Below, in pieces: positions 1 through 11,180 of a stretch of 64,000 nt of DNA. A program made the position numbers and the translations under genes. Source of the stretch: Xylogone sp. PMI_703 (Eukaryota > Ascomycota > Leotiomycetes); assembly GCA_021399445.1 (NCBI GenBank), contig JAJTUQ010000007.1, forward strand, positions 806,001 to 870,000. Reading direction: 5' to 3'. Each line of letters opens with the position of its first letter. Position 1 is the first letter of the stretch. The notes under the pieces were generated by a model that had not been told where the DNA came from, did not search any database, and saw nothing but the letters and a program-made list of their open reading frames with translations.

Positions 1-1500
1 TGGAATGATAGCAGCAACCTGAGATCTTGAGGCTTCGTTTCCTTGATTGAGGAGATAATCACAACGGCGACGCTCGAGAAATTAGATTGTCTCTACCAGG
101 CCTAAAAAAATTCCTGTTAGCAATGCTCACATTGAAGTACCAGTGTCATGCCAGACGGGAAGCATATTCAGTGAAGACAGTCTCGTCTTTGCCCTAAGGC
201 TTGGACATATGCTTGTCAATTTTGTAGGTCAATATCATCAAGATGCTTGCTTGGCTGTTCGGAGCTAAGAAAATAAGTTCTTACAATTGATGATTCCAAG
301 TGAAGATTCTCTACTTATGAAAACCAAGGTTTTACCCGAGATTATCACCTAAAAAATGTCAGTTACAGGTTGCAGCCATTATATTTTACGCGTAGAATAT
401 CAATCGCACAATCTCAGTAGGCATGAATGGTAATTTTTGATGGTGTCAACATCGGTAACCCGAATCAGACTCGTCATCTAGGTGCTCATCATAAAAGCAG
501 GAGACTTGGAAATTGGAGTTAGTCTTACCTGAAAAACATCAATATGATTCCTATGTACTGAACTTCCCGTTGCCCATTTTTCAGGTGCTGAACTATTGAG
601 TGATAAGTCAGTCTTCAATCCGTCAAGTTCACCACAAATTTGTTTTATGAATAATCGGTAATTGAATCAGTGGACGAGGTTTTCTAGGCCTGTCGCAAAA
701 TGGCGTATCCGTCATCAAGTGTCGGAGCCCAGTGCCGTTTCATCATTCAATTAAAATAAGAGAATGCCGAGGCAGGTAAATCTCATACCTAGGAAGTACC
801 GCAGGACAAACACTACAACTTCTTTATGCAAAGTCAGTACTAGACCAAAGGTATCGAGGATATGACTATTGTTGCATGTATAAGGAGTGGAAGAGCTCAG
901 TAACAGCCATTTTTTATCGTCAAAGACTTAAAGTCTCAGTCGGTAATTTCCAGCGTGCAAAGCACGAAGTGTTCATCAAAGCGAGGTGCAGAGAAGGAAG
1001 ATAGGGAAAGTAGAGGGATGCTTACAGAAGCCCTTGAGTTGTATAAGTATTGGATACATCAGACGACGCATTGGTCCCATCGAATTGAACAGGAGAAAAA
1101 AAATTGCATCTAGTTGCAGTTAGATTCTATTTTTTTCCAACTAGCGTGGCCCGTGTCGAGCTGAAAAGGTAACAATTGAAGTTCAATTCTCCATATACAG
1201 ATCAGACTGACGTGTACAAGAAGTTTCATTCCTCTTTGGGAGGTCAAAGACTCTAGTTTGCGGTTTGTAGGTTTGTCATCACATTGGGGGATGGGCAGCA
1301 AGAAGAATTGAGGGATGGCCTGAAGAAGAGATTGGCATACCTCTATGAAAGAGTGTTGATTGATGAGTGAGTGAAGCTGCCTGCAGCGACACTGCTGTGG
1401 TGGTGGTTCACATCTCTGTTTTTCTTAGCTGCAGAAAAAGAGAAAGAAGCTTGGAGGCTTGAGAATTTCAAGTGGTCGTGGGTGGAGACTCCCGCTAACT
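1..1500. other. Gene-free stretch at the left edge
   Basis: No reading frame of gene-like length or family resemblance is visible on either strand. The sequence is moderately AT-rich with frequent stops in all frames. It may hold the 3' end of a neighbour outside the window and the distal promoter of the bisphosphatase gene. I see no tRNA, transposon end or clear tandem array. Confidence 0.5.
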
Positions 1501-1530
1501 GTATATGGGAGTAGCGCAGGTGTTCTTTTC

Positions 1531-1614
1531 CACGTGACTAGAAAATGAGACACCTCAGATTAAGTGTCCGAGAAATAAGGCATCAATAATCTGAAGTATT
1601 CACGTGACTAGAAA
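1531..1614. promoter_or_regulatory. Two direct copies of an E-box 14-mer upstream of fbp1
   Basis: The 14-mer CACGTGACTAGAAA occurs identically at 1531-1544 and 1601-1614, exactly 70 bp apart, about 0.9-1 kb before the fructose-1,6-bisphosphatase start. The CACGTG core is the site of bHLH factors (Cbf1/Pho4-like). The flanking identity suggests either a repeated regulatory site or a small local duplication. A regulatory role is inference. Confidence 0.4.
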
Positions 1615-2384
1615 CTTCTGCTATCCTATCTTATCACCGACGTCATCCCGTTGCAGCCCCGGCTTCCATTTCTCCATTTGGGCCACGGCTCTTGAAGCAC
1701 ACAAAAGCCGGCAAATGAGAAGGTAGGTACATAAAAAGAGGATGTATTTTCCCCTATCTCACCGTTTTCTGCAAGATACTCTACTGCTCTGGATGTCCTC
1801 CGACATCACCCGCACCAAAGTGTAGAACCGGTGTGCCGGAAAATCATCGCTCCATCTCCATCTTCAGTGTGAAGCATCTAGCGCGGGGCAATGCCGAAGG
1901 GAACCTCGCAGCTTCGGCTCAGCAGATGGCGGGGGCGAGAACCACCAGCTGGCAGCGGCAGTGGGTACGGAGCAAAGTCATTGATTACACAAGAACATGA
2001 TTCAGCGTTGACCAAGCCCCATAGAAAATCCACCGCCGTGTGATGAAAAGTTCGAGGGCAGATGTAGATGGATGATGTAACCAACACAGATGTGCAGGCG
2101 TTCTCCTTCATAAGAGGAGCTTTGCACTCTCCACAGCGTAGAAGTACATTTGTGCGGGATTGTTAATGGTAATGTAATCCACTGCACGGTCAGCAGGAGC
2201 TTGCCCCTCGTGCCCCTATCGACTCCCCGCTGGACCAGCAGACGTCAGTGACCACAGCCCTCGAGCTACCCCCTGGCGCGCCCGTCCCTCCGCATCAACC
2301 CGAGGTCCACCTTCCACCAATTCGCGGCCCTCCTGGGATATCTCCAGCAATCACCTTTTCTCCATTGAAATACCTACTATTTCT

Positions 2385-2458
2385 CCGCCTTCTGATCCTT
2401 CTAATCCCTCTCTCTTCATTCTCTTTCTCTACTCCTGGTTGTTCTTCCCTTCCTCAAC
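2385..2458 (+). promoter_or_regulatory. Pyrimidine-rich core promoter tract of fbp1
   Basis: A strongly CT-rich tract ends about 50 bp before the ATG of the bisphosphatase gene. Such tracts just upstream of transcription start sites are common in well-expressed filamentous-fungal genes. No clear TATA box is seen. The assignment rests on position and composition only. Confidence 0.4.
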
Positions 2459-2506
2459 ACGCTGCATCTCCCAAGCTAAACTCAAACGTATTGTGATTCA
2501 TCCAAC

Positions 2507-3813
2507 ATGGCTACCAACGGTGCTAGTGTGCAACCCGAGCAGGTCAACACTGACATTGTTACCCTCACACGGTTCCTTACCGAGGAGCAATCCAAGCATA
2601 AGGAAGCTACTGGAGATTTCACGTAAGAAACGCCCCAAGCATGACTATTCAAAAGAAGAGAAAAGAAGCATGATTTGGACAAGACGAGAAGCAAAAAATA
2701 AAATCTCTTACCTTCAATGTTTGACGAAGACACGTGTGTACTGACCAACCACATCTCACAGACTCCTTTGTCACGCACTCCAATTCTCCTTCAAATCCAT
2801 TGCGTACTACATCCGTCGCGCAACTCTCGTCAACCTCACAGGTCTGGCTGGCTCCAGCAACACCACCGGCGACGACCAGAAGAAGCTCGACGTCATTGGC
2901 AATGATGTCTTCGTAGCTGCCATGCGATCGTCAGGCAAGTGCGCCGTGCTAGTTTCCGAAGAGGAAGAACATGCCATTATCTTCTCTGAGAACAAGAACG
3001 CCCGTTATGCTGTTGCATGCGATCCCATTGATGGTTCCTCCAATCTGGATGCAGGTGTCAGTGTGGGCACTATCTTTGGTATTCACAAACTGGCTGAGGA
3101 TAGCACGGGCACCAAGGAGGATCTCTTGAAGCCAGGTACTGAGCTGATTGCTGCTGGTTTTACCATGTACGGTGCATCTGCGCAGCTAGTCATCACGATG
3201 AGGGGCGGCAGTGTGAACGGCTTCACCCTAGATAACGCCCTTGGCGAGTTCATTCTCACACATCCTGATATGCGCATCCCAAAGAAGCGAGCTATCTACA
3301 GTGTCAACGAGGGTAACTCCTTGTACTGGGAGGATCCAGTGAAGAACTACTTCAACAGCCTCAAATACCCAACCGAGGCCAACGGCAAGCCTTACAGCGC
3401 CCGATATATCGGAAGTATGGTTGCTGATGCGTACCGAACGCTGCTGTATGGTGGTATCTTTGCTTATCCAGCAGACAAGAAGAGTCCAAAGGGTAAACTG
3501 CGAATTCTGTACGAGTGCGCGCCAATGGCCCTAGTTTTTGAGAATGGTAGGTGTCTATTCTTTAAGTAACCCTGCTATCTGTTCCGAAGAGATTACATGT
3601 GTTTTTAAGCCCCTAAAAGAAAGAACGTCTATGCTAACTATTCTCTTCTCTATAGCCGGCGGCCAAGCTCTCAACAGTCAAATGAGGCGAATGCTGGAAG
3701 TCGTCCCTGAAAGTATCCACGACCGATCAGGTATCTTCATGGGCAGCTACGACGAGATTGAAAAGGTCAAGTCCTTCCATACCGGAGAAGCAAGTGCGAA
3801 TGGCAAGGCTTAA
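2507..3813 (+). CDS. fbp1: Fructose-1,6-bisphosphatase
   Basis: Gluconeogenic enzyme that removes the 1-phosphate from fructose-1,6-bisphosphate in the cytosol (acuG in Aspergillus nidulans). Three exons join in phase: 2507-2622, 2762-3546 and 3656-3813, giving about 352 aa, the usual fungal length. The start is the ATG at 2507, opening MATNGASVQPEQ; the first intron begins GTAAGA and the second ends TATAG with a GCTAAC branch site. The metal-binding signature DPIDGSSNLD lies near residues 128-137, and the late active-site segment ENAGGQA is rebuilt exactly across intron 2, which supports the splice model. The 5' side carries a CT-rich tract and paired E-boxes. The next gene is convergent, 1.3 kb downstream. 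Nothing looks damaged. Confidence 0.96.
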
Positions 3814-4205
3814 TGCGAGATGACATTGAACAAAAAAAACCAGAAAATGAAATCCAAACCTTATGAGACAAGGACATTTCTACTATATTGCTTTTTCAAT
3901 AAGTTCGAGAGACTCCCTTGTTGGGGCTCGATAGGTGTTTTCTTTTGGCCGGATATGTATATGATGGGATGGGAGGAATATCATCAGCATGGCATCTAGT
4001 TTTTTCTCTTTTTGTTCATAGTTGGAGTACCTAAATTTGAGGAACCAAAGGAAAAAACTCGGAAAATTGAACTTTGTATGAGCAAAACGTGCATACATAC
4101 ATACACTGTCTTGGTGATTGCTATAAAGCATAGTACAGTACAGAATTTCAATACGAGTAGACGCAAGCAGGCAGAAGCAGACAGAACAACTCCTCGTGAA
4201 TGCAA

Positions 4206-4545
4206 TTCTGAGCCAACCCAGACATACAACAAAACCTGACCAGAGCAATTAAGTAACCAATTATATTAGATATTTGAACTGTCTCAGACATGCAACAAAT
4301 CTTATGGCCAGGTCAAGCTAGTACAGTGCTTGTAGGAAATCCTGAACCATCATAATAGACGTGCAACAAAGCATTTGACTAAAGAAAGCTCAAGAAAGCT
4401 CAAGCAAGTAAGCAGCAACCTGTGTACTTGTATTCAAATCCTAATCCATCGTAGGCATGTAACGAAACTTTTGGCCACAGAAAGCTTAAGCCTGTATACA
4501 GCACTCGTATTGCATTCTGAGCCATTACAGACATGCTTAGTAGAA
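4206..4545. repeat. Degenerate tandem repeat in the fbp1/carboxypeptidase spacer
   Basis: About five diverged units, each built around a CAGACATGCAAC-like core at 4219, 4285, 4356, 4452 and 4528. Several units are preceded by a variant of TTCTGAGCCAT and followed by a variant of TTTTGGCCAGAGAAAGCTTAAG. Spacing is 66-96 bp. The remaining spacer (3814-5114) holds no gene; both flanking genes end into it. Confidence 0.5.
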
Positions 4546-5114
4546 CTAACCTAAAGTTAAAGCGATAACCCTCCAAACGCTACTACTATAGTTAGATCTC
4601 ATCTCTCTTCTTAGAGAAATGCCAAAAAGAGGCAGCAAGCGTAAATTCACACAAATAACTCCTACTTTATTTTGATTCTATTGCAATGCGAATCTCTACA
4701 AAACCGGCCCTACCAATTATATAGACACAGTCCCAATCCAGTATCCAGAGTCCCCTTCCCGATAACCTATCCGTTATTTCCCACCCCCCGGGTATAATTA
4801 TTTATATATAAAAAGGGAAAAAGAGGAAGTTTTGACCCTGGTGGTCCCCAGAGAAATTGTTGCTTGTAATCTCGTTCCACAGATGATAATCCACATTACT
4901 GCCTCATTGTTGCCTGTACCATCTCAATGTGTACCATTCAGCAAGTCTAGTTAACTCTTCTCTAGAAGAATAAACGTCGCTCTTTCAGCAAGTAGAGAAT
5001 CCTCTATATAGGCCATGTCGTGTTCATATAATCCCGTTTTACCTCATATGCCATCCAGTACTCCAGTCGTTTGATCCAGGCGGATCCAAATATATATTGG
5101 GGTTCTACCCTCCG

Positions 5115-7300
5115 TTAGAAAGAAAGCAACCCAATAACGCCAAATAACGATAATAGTAGACCGGATGGACAGTCCACATCCCTCGCTCTGGTTGCTGAAT
5201 TCGACTTGGGCGTTGCTGTGGCTGTAAAGAATCCGGTCAGAACTGTGGTGGTCGTGGTACTGACGCTTACACTCGCCGGCACAGTAGTTGCGGGGGGAGA
5301 AGGTGTCGATGTACTCGAACTAAGCATACTGCTGACGTCGGACTCCGCAGAAAAGAGCACGCCATTGAATATGACGCCTTCATTATTCAAGATCATATTT
5401 TTCTGATCATCGGTACACGTGCCAGGAATATCACGGATGTAGCAGGTCGGCGAAGGCGAGGAAGGGAGGGAGCTGGTATGTGTTGCATTTAGAGGACCGG
5501 TAGTGTTATATACGGTCAGATCCACAGCTTCACCAGTTGATAGCGAGGTCCCACGAAAGATCCGTGCGAAGACTTGGAAAGCAGTTTCAGGCTGGTAGGC
5601 TGGGACGCTGTGACCGGCGTCGTAGATACGGCTGAAAGAGAGATTCCCGTACTGACGCACTACGCCGCCAATGTAGCTGTCATTGGTGATGATCGGTGCG
5701 TAACCCGCAGCAGGGAAAACAGATGCATATGAGGAGGATGTGTTGGCTGCTACGGCGAGAGAGATGGCTTCGCCGCCGTACCAGTTACAGATGTAGTCTC
5801 GATCACCATATATGAAGCCCACCCTGACCCCAGCATTGAGAAGGGCAGCAAATTCTGGGACGTAGTTGCCTCTCTCATAATCCCCTGTGGCAAAAAAGGC
5901 TGATACAATGTTGTTGTTGGTTTCGGTGAAGTTCACCGGGGTACCAATGGCGGCCTGTATCTCGGGTAGGTTGAGGTATTCTAGGTACGTGCTCGGTGGG
6001 AAAGAGTCGGGGAGAAGGTGGGCGATGTCATACACACTTCGGCCCGCATCAAAGTATGGCTCCACCACGTTATTGAGACAATTACTGTATGCCGATGAGC
6101 AGATGCTATTGACAGTTGATACATCTCCTTCATTCTGTGGATCTTGAGCAGCCACAGCAGCACGACATTGAGTCACTAGATCTTGACATCCACCAGGAGC
6201 GTAAAAGCTAGCATTGGCAAGTTTTGCCCGAGTGGGGTTGATTGCTGTGAGCCCATACGAGTTATCTACTGCCATAACAGGGTAGAATGGAGCTTGTATG
6301 AGATCATCCACACAGCCATTGACAATGCCAAGAGAGGCCAGTCTGATCTCAATTGTGGAATTCCTCGATCCTGTCCCATTCAAACCATTCAGGCGCAGCA
6401 ACTGATTCTGAGTCTCAAAGTAGGTTGCAAAAGCTGGTCCGTATTTCCCGCCATAACTCTCAGCGAAAAGGTGAACGCCCATAGCTGAGCTGTCTGGGAC
6501 ATACTGCGGAAAGGCGCCGAGGAAGCCCTGCAGCATGTGCCAGACAGCTGCCGCAGCAATCTCGGTGGTATTGGCTGTGTTGTTACTGTTCAATGAGCTG
6601 AAGGTGCCATTGAGGAAAGTGTATGCTGGTTGCGAGTTGGGAAGCTCCTGTGGAGGTGTATAGAGATTGGAAGTCAAAAGATCGAGGGAGCAGTTTGTCG
6701 GCGTGTCATATGAGAAACCGACTTGGTTTGGCTATAGAACAGATAATATCAGATTAGCTCTTGACCATGAACGTACGTTTTCAAGTCTTCGGGAAGTCCT
6801 AGTGTTTGTAGCGAGGAGATAGTCCGATATTCTAAACCCGAACATACCTGATCAATAAACAAGATATTGGAGCCGCGATCCCAGCCCCAGTCCCTCACTT
6901 GTGTGCCCAATCGACCCTGCGCATCCTCGATCACCTCACACGGACCATTTTCGGCGAACAAGCCGAGCATTGAGCTCGAACCGGGACCACCATTGATCCA
7001 TATGGTAAGCTCGGTGGTGGGCTGGCGACCCTCTATGAACCAGAAGAAGACGTTTGTAGGGTAGGAGCCGGGAAGGTGTACCCATCCGGTGTATTGTTTT
7101 TGAGTCGGAAAGGCGGTAATACAGATATTTGCGGGAAGAGAAGAGTAAGAGATAGAGATGGTTCGGTCGAGAGGCGAGGTGATGGTGGTCAGGTTGGCGG
7201 GAGGAGGTGGGTACTGAGCGAGAGCAGCTGGGAAGAAGGCGATCCAGGAAAGGAACGAGCAGAAGAAGAGGCACGCAAAACGAGGGCGAGCGAGAGCCAT
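5115..7300 (-). CDS. Secreted, GPI-anchored serine carboxypeptidase (peptidase family S10)
   Basis: Removes C-terminal residues from peptides at the cell surface or in the wall. Two exons, 7300-6848 and 6731-5115, join in phase 0 and give about 689 aa. The intron runs from GTATGTTC to CTATAG. An N-terminal signal peptide is evident (hydrophobic, ending near ALAQ). The conserved NGGPGSSS oxyanion motif precedes the splice, and the nucleophile is in ESYGG (Ser about 243). The acid is in GDRDYICNW (Asp about 463) and the base in GHSVP (His about 525). A Ser/Thr-rich stretch and a hydrophobic C-terminus preceded by a small-residue region fit a GPI signal. It resembles the carboxypeptidase S1 homologues A/B (SCPA/SCPB) known from dermatophytes. 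Many NxT/S sites suggest heavy glycosylation. Confidence 0.93.
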
Positions 7301-8687
7301 GGTCCTTTACTGAAGGAGCATGCTCCGCAGTTGAAGCAGAGAAGAAGTGAAAAGAGCGTAGAGGACCGCGGTGGTTAAGAGCGGACGTTGAGATTGAGTC
7401 GTCAACCCATGCAGAAATGCTACAGTGCGAAGTGCATGGCGAGGTCGCGAATCCTTCGAGCTGGGGGGTACGTACTTGTTATGTATGTACCTGATAGTCA
7501 CCACGCTTGGCGACAAGCGGCCATCAGGATAATATTATTGCATTATTACTGCTACTATTGCTATTGCTATTGGTTTCTCTTCTCTCTCCCATAATACACA
7601 AGATAATGATTTGCCTTGATTATTGTTCCTGGCGATAGCCGCTTTCCCGCATCCAACAGGATTCCGTAGGCACTTACGCGTTTCATCGGAACATTTTCCT
7701 TGAGCTTGGACGCCGCCTCTTGGGCTCGCTGCAGCGCCCACAGGGGGAAGCGGAAGCTGCGTTAGCGGCCCTGGGGAGTAGCTCGAGGCTCCTGGAGGCG
7801 TTTGGCTCCTTATTGCCCTTGGTATCCGCAGATGCCGTGCGGGACACAATGCCACGAGATAATCTTGCTGAGCGATCTTTCCAATTATGCTTCTGGGTAT
7901 GAACTGAAGTCTATAGGATCCCGCAAGATGAGTCCCAGAGCATTCTTCACCGCTGCTGCAATGTTTGTTGGTAGTCATCAAGTATCCGCGAGCCGCAGAG
8001 TGAGATCACATGACCGACCATCAGCCGCACGCAATGTGCAGCAGCTCGTGCGCCGTAGGGCTCCCTTGGTGGGGAAGCATCGATCAAGAGGAGACACTCC
8101 TCATCAAACTCCTAGATGTGAAAGGATGTGCTATGAATTCTCTCGGATATTCCCCAAGTTATCAATATTTGCCAACTCTGCCATGCTCGATCAATACTTT
8201 CTTTCCATAAAGTCTGGTACTATTGCTGAAGAAGCGGCTCGATCTCTCGTGTCTTGCCGTGCTGCGATGCGCCTCGACCAGCCTGGAACTGTGGCTGCTG
8301 CCGTCTTGGTCCCGGCGCGAATCCCCCATCGACCCCTAATTTAAGCCCGCCCAATGCTACCTCCAGACTTCATACTTCTCCTGCTGTCTGCCTCCAGGTC
8401 TGCCTATCAACCTCATGTATACATTTGCATTAGCCCATAGTACGGTAGCAGTCCGCTACACCAGCACTGTCATACCAAAAAGCTGACATCAGATACAATA
8501 TCATACATATGCTGAACACAGTCGCAACAATTGGTTATGCTTTGATAGCGTCGTAACTCCAGGGTCTATCCTGGTGAACGATCACTGGCGAACAGTCAAG
8601 AGGATACAGGGCTATCCAAAGCTGCTTCTTTCCAAAAAGCATCATAGGCCTCACTCCACATAGTAGCACTATTAGTCCGTCACTACA
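7301..8687. other. Divergent spacer between the carboxypeptidase and the next gene
   Basis: This 1.4 kb separates the starts of two divergent genes and probably contains both promoters. A short (CTATTG)3 repeat lies at 7555-7572 within a stretch of related hexamers. Long overlapping open frames on both strands between 7535 and 8344 lack domains, favourable starts or family resemblance, and I treat them as chance. Confidence 0.5.
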
Positions 8688-10448
8688 ATGGTCTCGGGAC
8701 CCGATGTCATCACCTACATCGGTGTGCCTCTTGCTGTCCTGGGCGTTCTCCCCATCATCTACAACACTGTCTCTACTCTGGCTACCTTAGCTAAGGTCCG
8801 TCGCCTTCTTCGTCATGGCCGTCTAGCAGGAATCGCGCGCGGCGATGTCATCAATCATGTTATCGAGGTCGAGCTACCTCGCTACACTCTTGCGCCTCTT
8901 GACCGTGACGAACATCGCCGTGACTACTGGAGCCTCTATGACTACCCGAGCCCCTTGCCTGGAGGCAGCTGGACTATCTTCAACTGGCGTTCTCATAGCA
9001 TTGGTATCAAAACCCAACGTATCGATTATGCCGATCAGCTACGCCAGCCTCAAGCCGAGATTGGTTTTGAGGAACTTATCAGTTTTCTGCTAGATTTGGG
9101 CGCTGTTCCCGATCCTACGGGTATTCGTTTGTTGCGTGGGAGTGGCCTTTGGGCTCCCGCCGGTACACGGCTGCTGGTTTCACCCGATGGACAGGAGCCG
9201 GTGCTCAGTATGGCTCCACTTGATGACTCGGATGGGCATCTCTCGCTGGCTGTCAGGTGGTCGTCAAACTGGGGGATGAGAGACTCTCGATCATTGCCCC
9301 CATACTGGGTGCTGATCCATGGCGAAATAGCTAGGGAATCCGTCACGAGCACGGAAACAGTGGCTGCAACAGATGAAGAACCGGAGAAAGAGGGGAATGA
9401 GAAAGAGGACAAAGATACGCAAGGAGAGGAACAACCCAAGCAAGATGTCAACTTACTGGAGGATGCAAAGAGTGAATCCACTACTGCAAATGCCCGACGC
9501 AGCAGCACACAGAGGCTCCGGCCCAGATCTACGTCCAAGTATATCCCTGAAACAGAAGACCAGGTACCAGCAGTACGCTGCCAGATCGGTGTCGACGGCC
9601 TTGTAGCCGCCGTTCCAGATGATAATGAGCAACAGATGTTCGACAAGATCAACGTGAGCCATCTTGTCAATGGTCACAATGGCACCCACACCACAGCTAC
9701 ATGGTTTGCAAGCGCTATCACAGCCTACGGCACCACCAGCGCTACCATCCTGTGGAACTACAAGATTCCCACGGAAACCCTGGACTTCGCGAAGAAATCC
9801 AGCATCCCTTGCGGCGTGCTGGTACTACTGGACCTGGTCCCTGAATCAGCAACCCCTGAATGGGCCACCGTCTACGACGACGCCGCTGATGAGACTGAGG
9901 CCCGCATGCGTAAACTGCGTGAGCAGAGCCGTGCCATGCTGCAGGAGCAATCTATGTCCCCCGCAGACCGGGCAAAGGCAGTACGAGAGCGCCAACTCAA
10001 AGCGCACGATGATTTCGTCCAGGAAATGCGGGACCGACAGCGGCTCAAGGAGAAACGCGAGGAGCAACGGATGCTTGAGGCCCTCTCCTCACGCAAGTGG
10101 GATAACCGACTCGTAGCAGACCACAGCCTCACATGGCTCAAGCAGGAGGGCCATCTGGATTCCAGCTATGATCTCAAGCGCGCCGTTGAGCTGCTCCTCT
10201 GGCGCATGGTCGTAGATGTCAAGGTAGCAGCTGACATTGGCGGCATATTGGATTTCTGGAAGAGCTTTGTGGATAACGGCGGTGTGAGGAAGGCGGATGT
10301 TGCGACGCTAAGGGAGGGACTGGTGAGTTTTGCATGGGCGAGTATAGTGCTTTCTATCATTGAAGATTCAGTCAGTGCAGTGAATGGGAGTTTGGCGGCT
10401 GATTTGCAGGAGTGCTTGAGGATTTGGAGAAAGGTCCGGTTAGGATAG
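8688..10448 (+). CDS. Conserved-looking hypothetical protein with an N-terminal membrane anchor
   Basis: A single uninterrupted exon of 586 codons starting at an ATG in good context (CACTACAATGG). I do not recognise the family. Residues about 8-28 (ITYIGVPLAVLGVLPIIYNT) form one hydrophobic segment, followed by a basic stretch, so the protein is probably anchored with most of its mass in the cytosol. A globular-looking part runs to about 215. An acidic, Glu/Lys-rich linker covers about 225-260. A long charged, helix-prone stretch around 405-465 resembles a coiled coil. The C-terminal 120 residues again look folded. Regular codon use and the absence of stops over 1.76 kb support a real gene. 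Function unknown. Confidence 0.8.
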   Translation: MVSGPDVITYIGVPLAVLGVLPIIYNTVSTLATLAKVRRLLRHGRLAGIARGDVINHVIEVELPRYTLAPLDRDEHRRDYWSLYDYPSPLPGGSWTIFNWRSHSIGIKTQRIDYADQLRQPQAEIGFEELISFLLDLGAVPDPTGIRLLRGSGLWAPAGTRLLVSPDGQEPVLSMAPLDDSDGHLSLAVRWSSNWGMRDSRSLPPYWVLIHGEIARESVTSTETVAATDEEPEKEGNEKEDKDTQGEEQPKQDVNLLEDAKSESTTANARRSSTQRLRPRSTSKYIPETEDQVPAVRCQIGVDGLVAAVPDDNEQQMFDKINVSHLVNGHNGTHTTATWFASAITAYGTTSATILWNYKIPTETLDFAKKSSIPCGVLVLLDLVPESATPEWATVYDDAADETEARMRKLREQSRAMLQEQSMSPADRAKAVRERQLKAHDDFVQEMRDRQRLKEKREEQRMLEALSSRKWDNRLVADHSLTWLKQEGHLDSSYDLKRAVELLLWRMVVDVKVAADIGGILDFWKSFVDNGGVRKADVATLREGLVSFAWASIVLSIIEDSVSAVNGSLAADLQECLRIWRKVRLG

Positions 10449-11180
10449 GGGGTGGTTTTACGGCTGAAAGAGGGTTTGAATGACGTTTGCTGCAAGTGAA
10501 TTGTATAAGTTGTGTATTGCCACCCTTTTTCCTTTTGGGGGTTGTGTATTTAGTGCTATGTGTTCTTTATACCCATTAATGCTAGTGGGGGTTTGAGTGA
10601 ATAGGAGGTTTCTGAATAAATTACGGTTACATACTACAAAAGAATGCCAGATTTACACAGCATGTTGAATTTCACCTACTTAACATTTCCATGACCATTG
10701 CATAACTTTCCGTATCATGCGTCTCTTTGCGATCATTACAGCACACTACGAGTCATGAGCTCCCACCTTTCACATGTCAAACCCTGTATGAAACTCCTAC
10801 GGACACAAAGAGGCAGTTATTATACTCCTTTTCAACTCTAATTTTTTTTTTTTTTTGAGTTCCCGTTCTAAGTACTGTATGATATATGATATAGATAGAC
10901 AAATAGGTATATAGCATAGCTTAGGTACCACTTCCAAGCGTAGTAGCTGACTAGCTGCTTAACGGGTCTTCAAAAAGGAGGTAGTGAGGGAGGGAGCAAT
11001 ACGAACTATGCAAATAGTCGCATACAAAAAAAAGGCATTATGTCTCCCCTTTTCCTTAACCCCCTTTGATTCATTCATTTCTTTCTTTTCATTTCGATTC
11101 CCGCCCAAAACCCGAGTCATGTAAACCCCCAAAAAAACATGTAACAATGGGTGCATTTCCTAACCTCTTCTTCCTCTCTC
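10449..11180. other. Convergent spacer with a T15 run
   Basis: The two flanking genes end into this 730-bp segment. It contains a run of 15 T at 10842-10856 and AT-rich stretches suited to 3' ends and polyadenylation. No gene is visible. Confidence 0.5.

Noticed and set aside
2922..3277. Opposite-strand open frames inside fbp1, MLP1, COQ3 and HFM1
   Set aside because: Mirror frames of well-supported coding exons, with no independent features.
7535..8344. Overlapping open frames of 148 and 180 codons on opposite strands
   Set aside because: No domain, signal or plausible start, Arg/Ser/Pro-biased shadow-like composition, and they overlap each other in the spacer where two promoters are expected.
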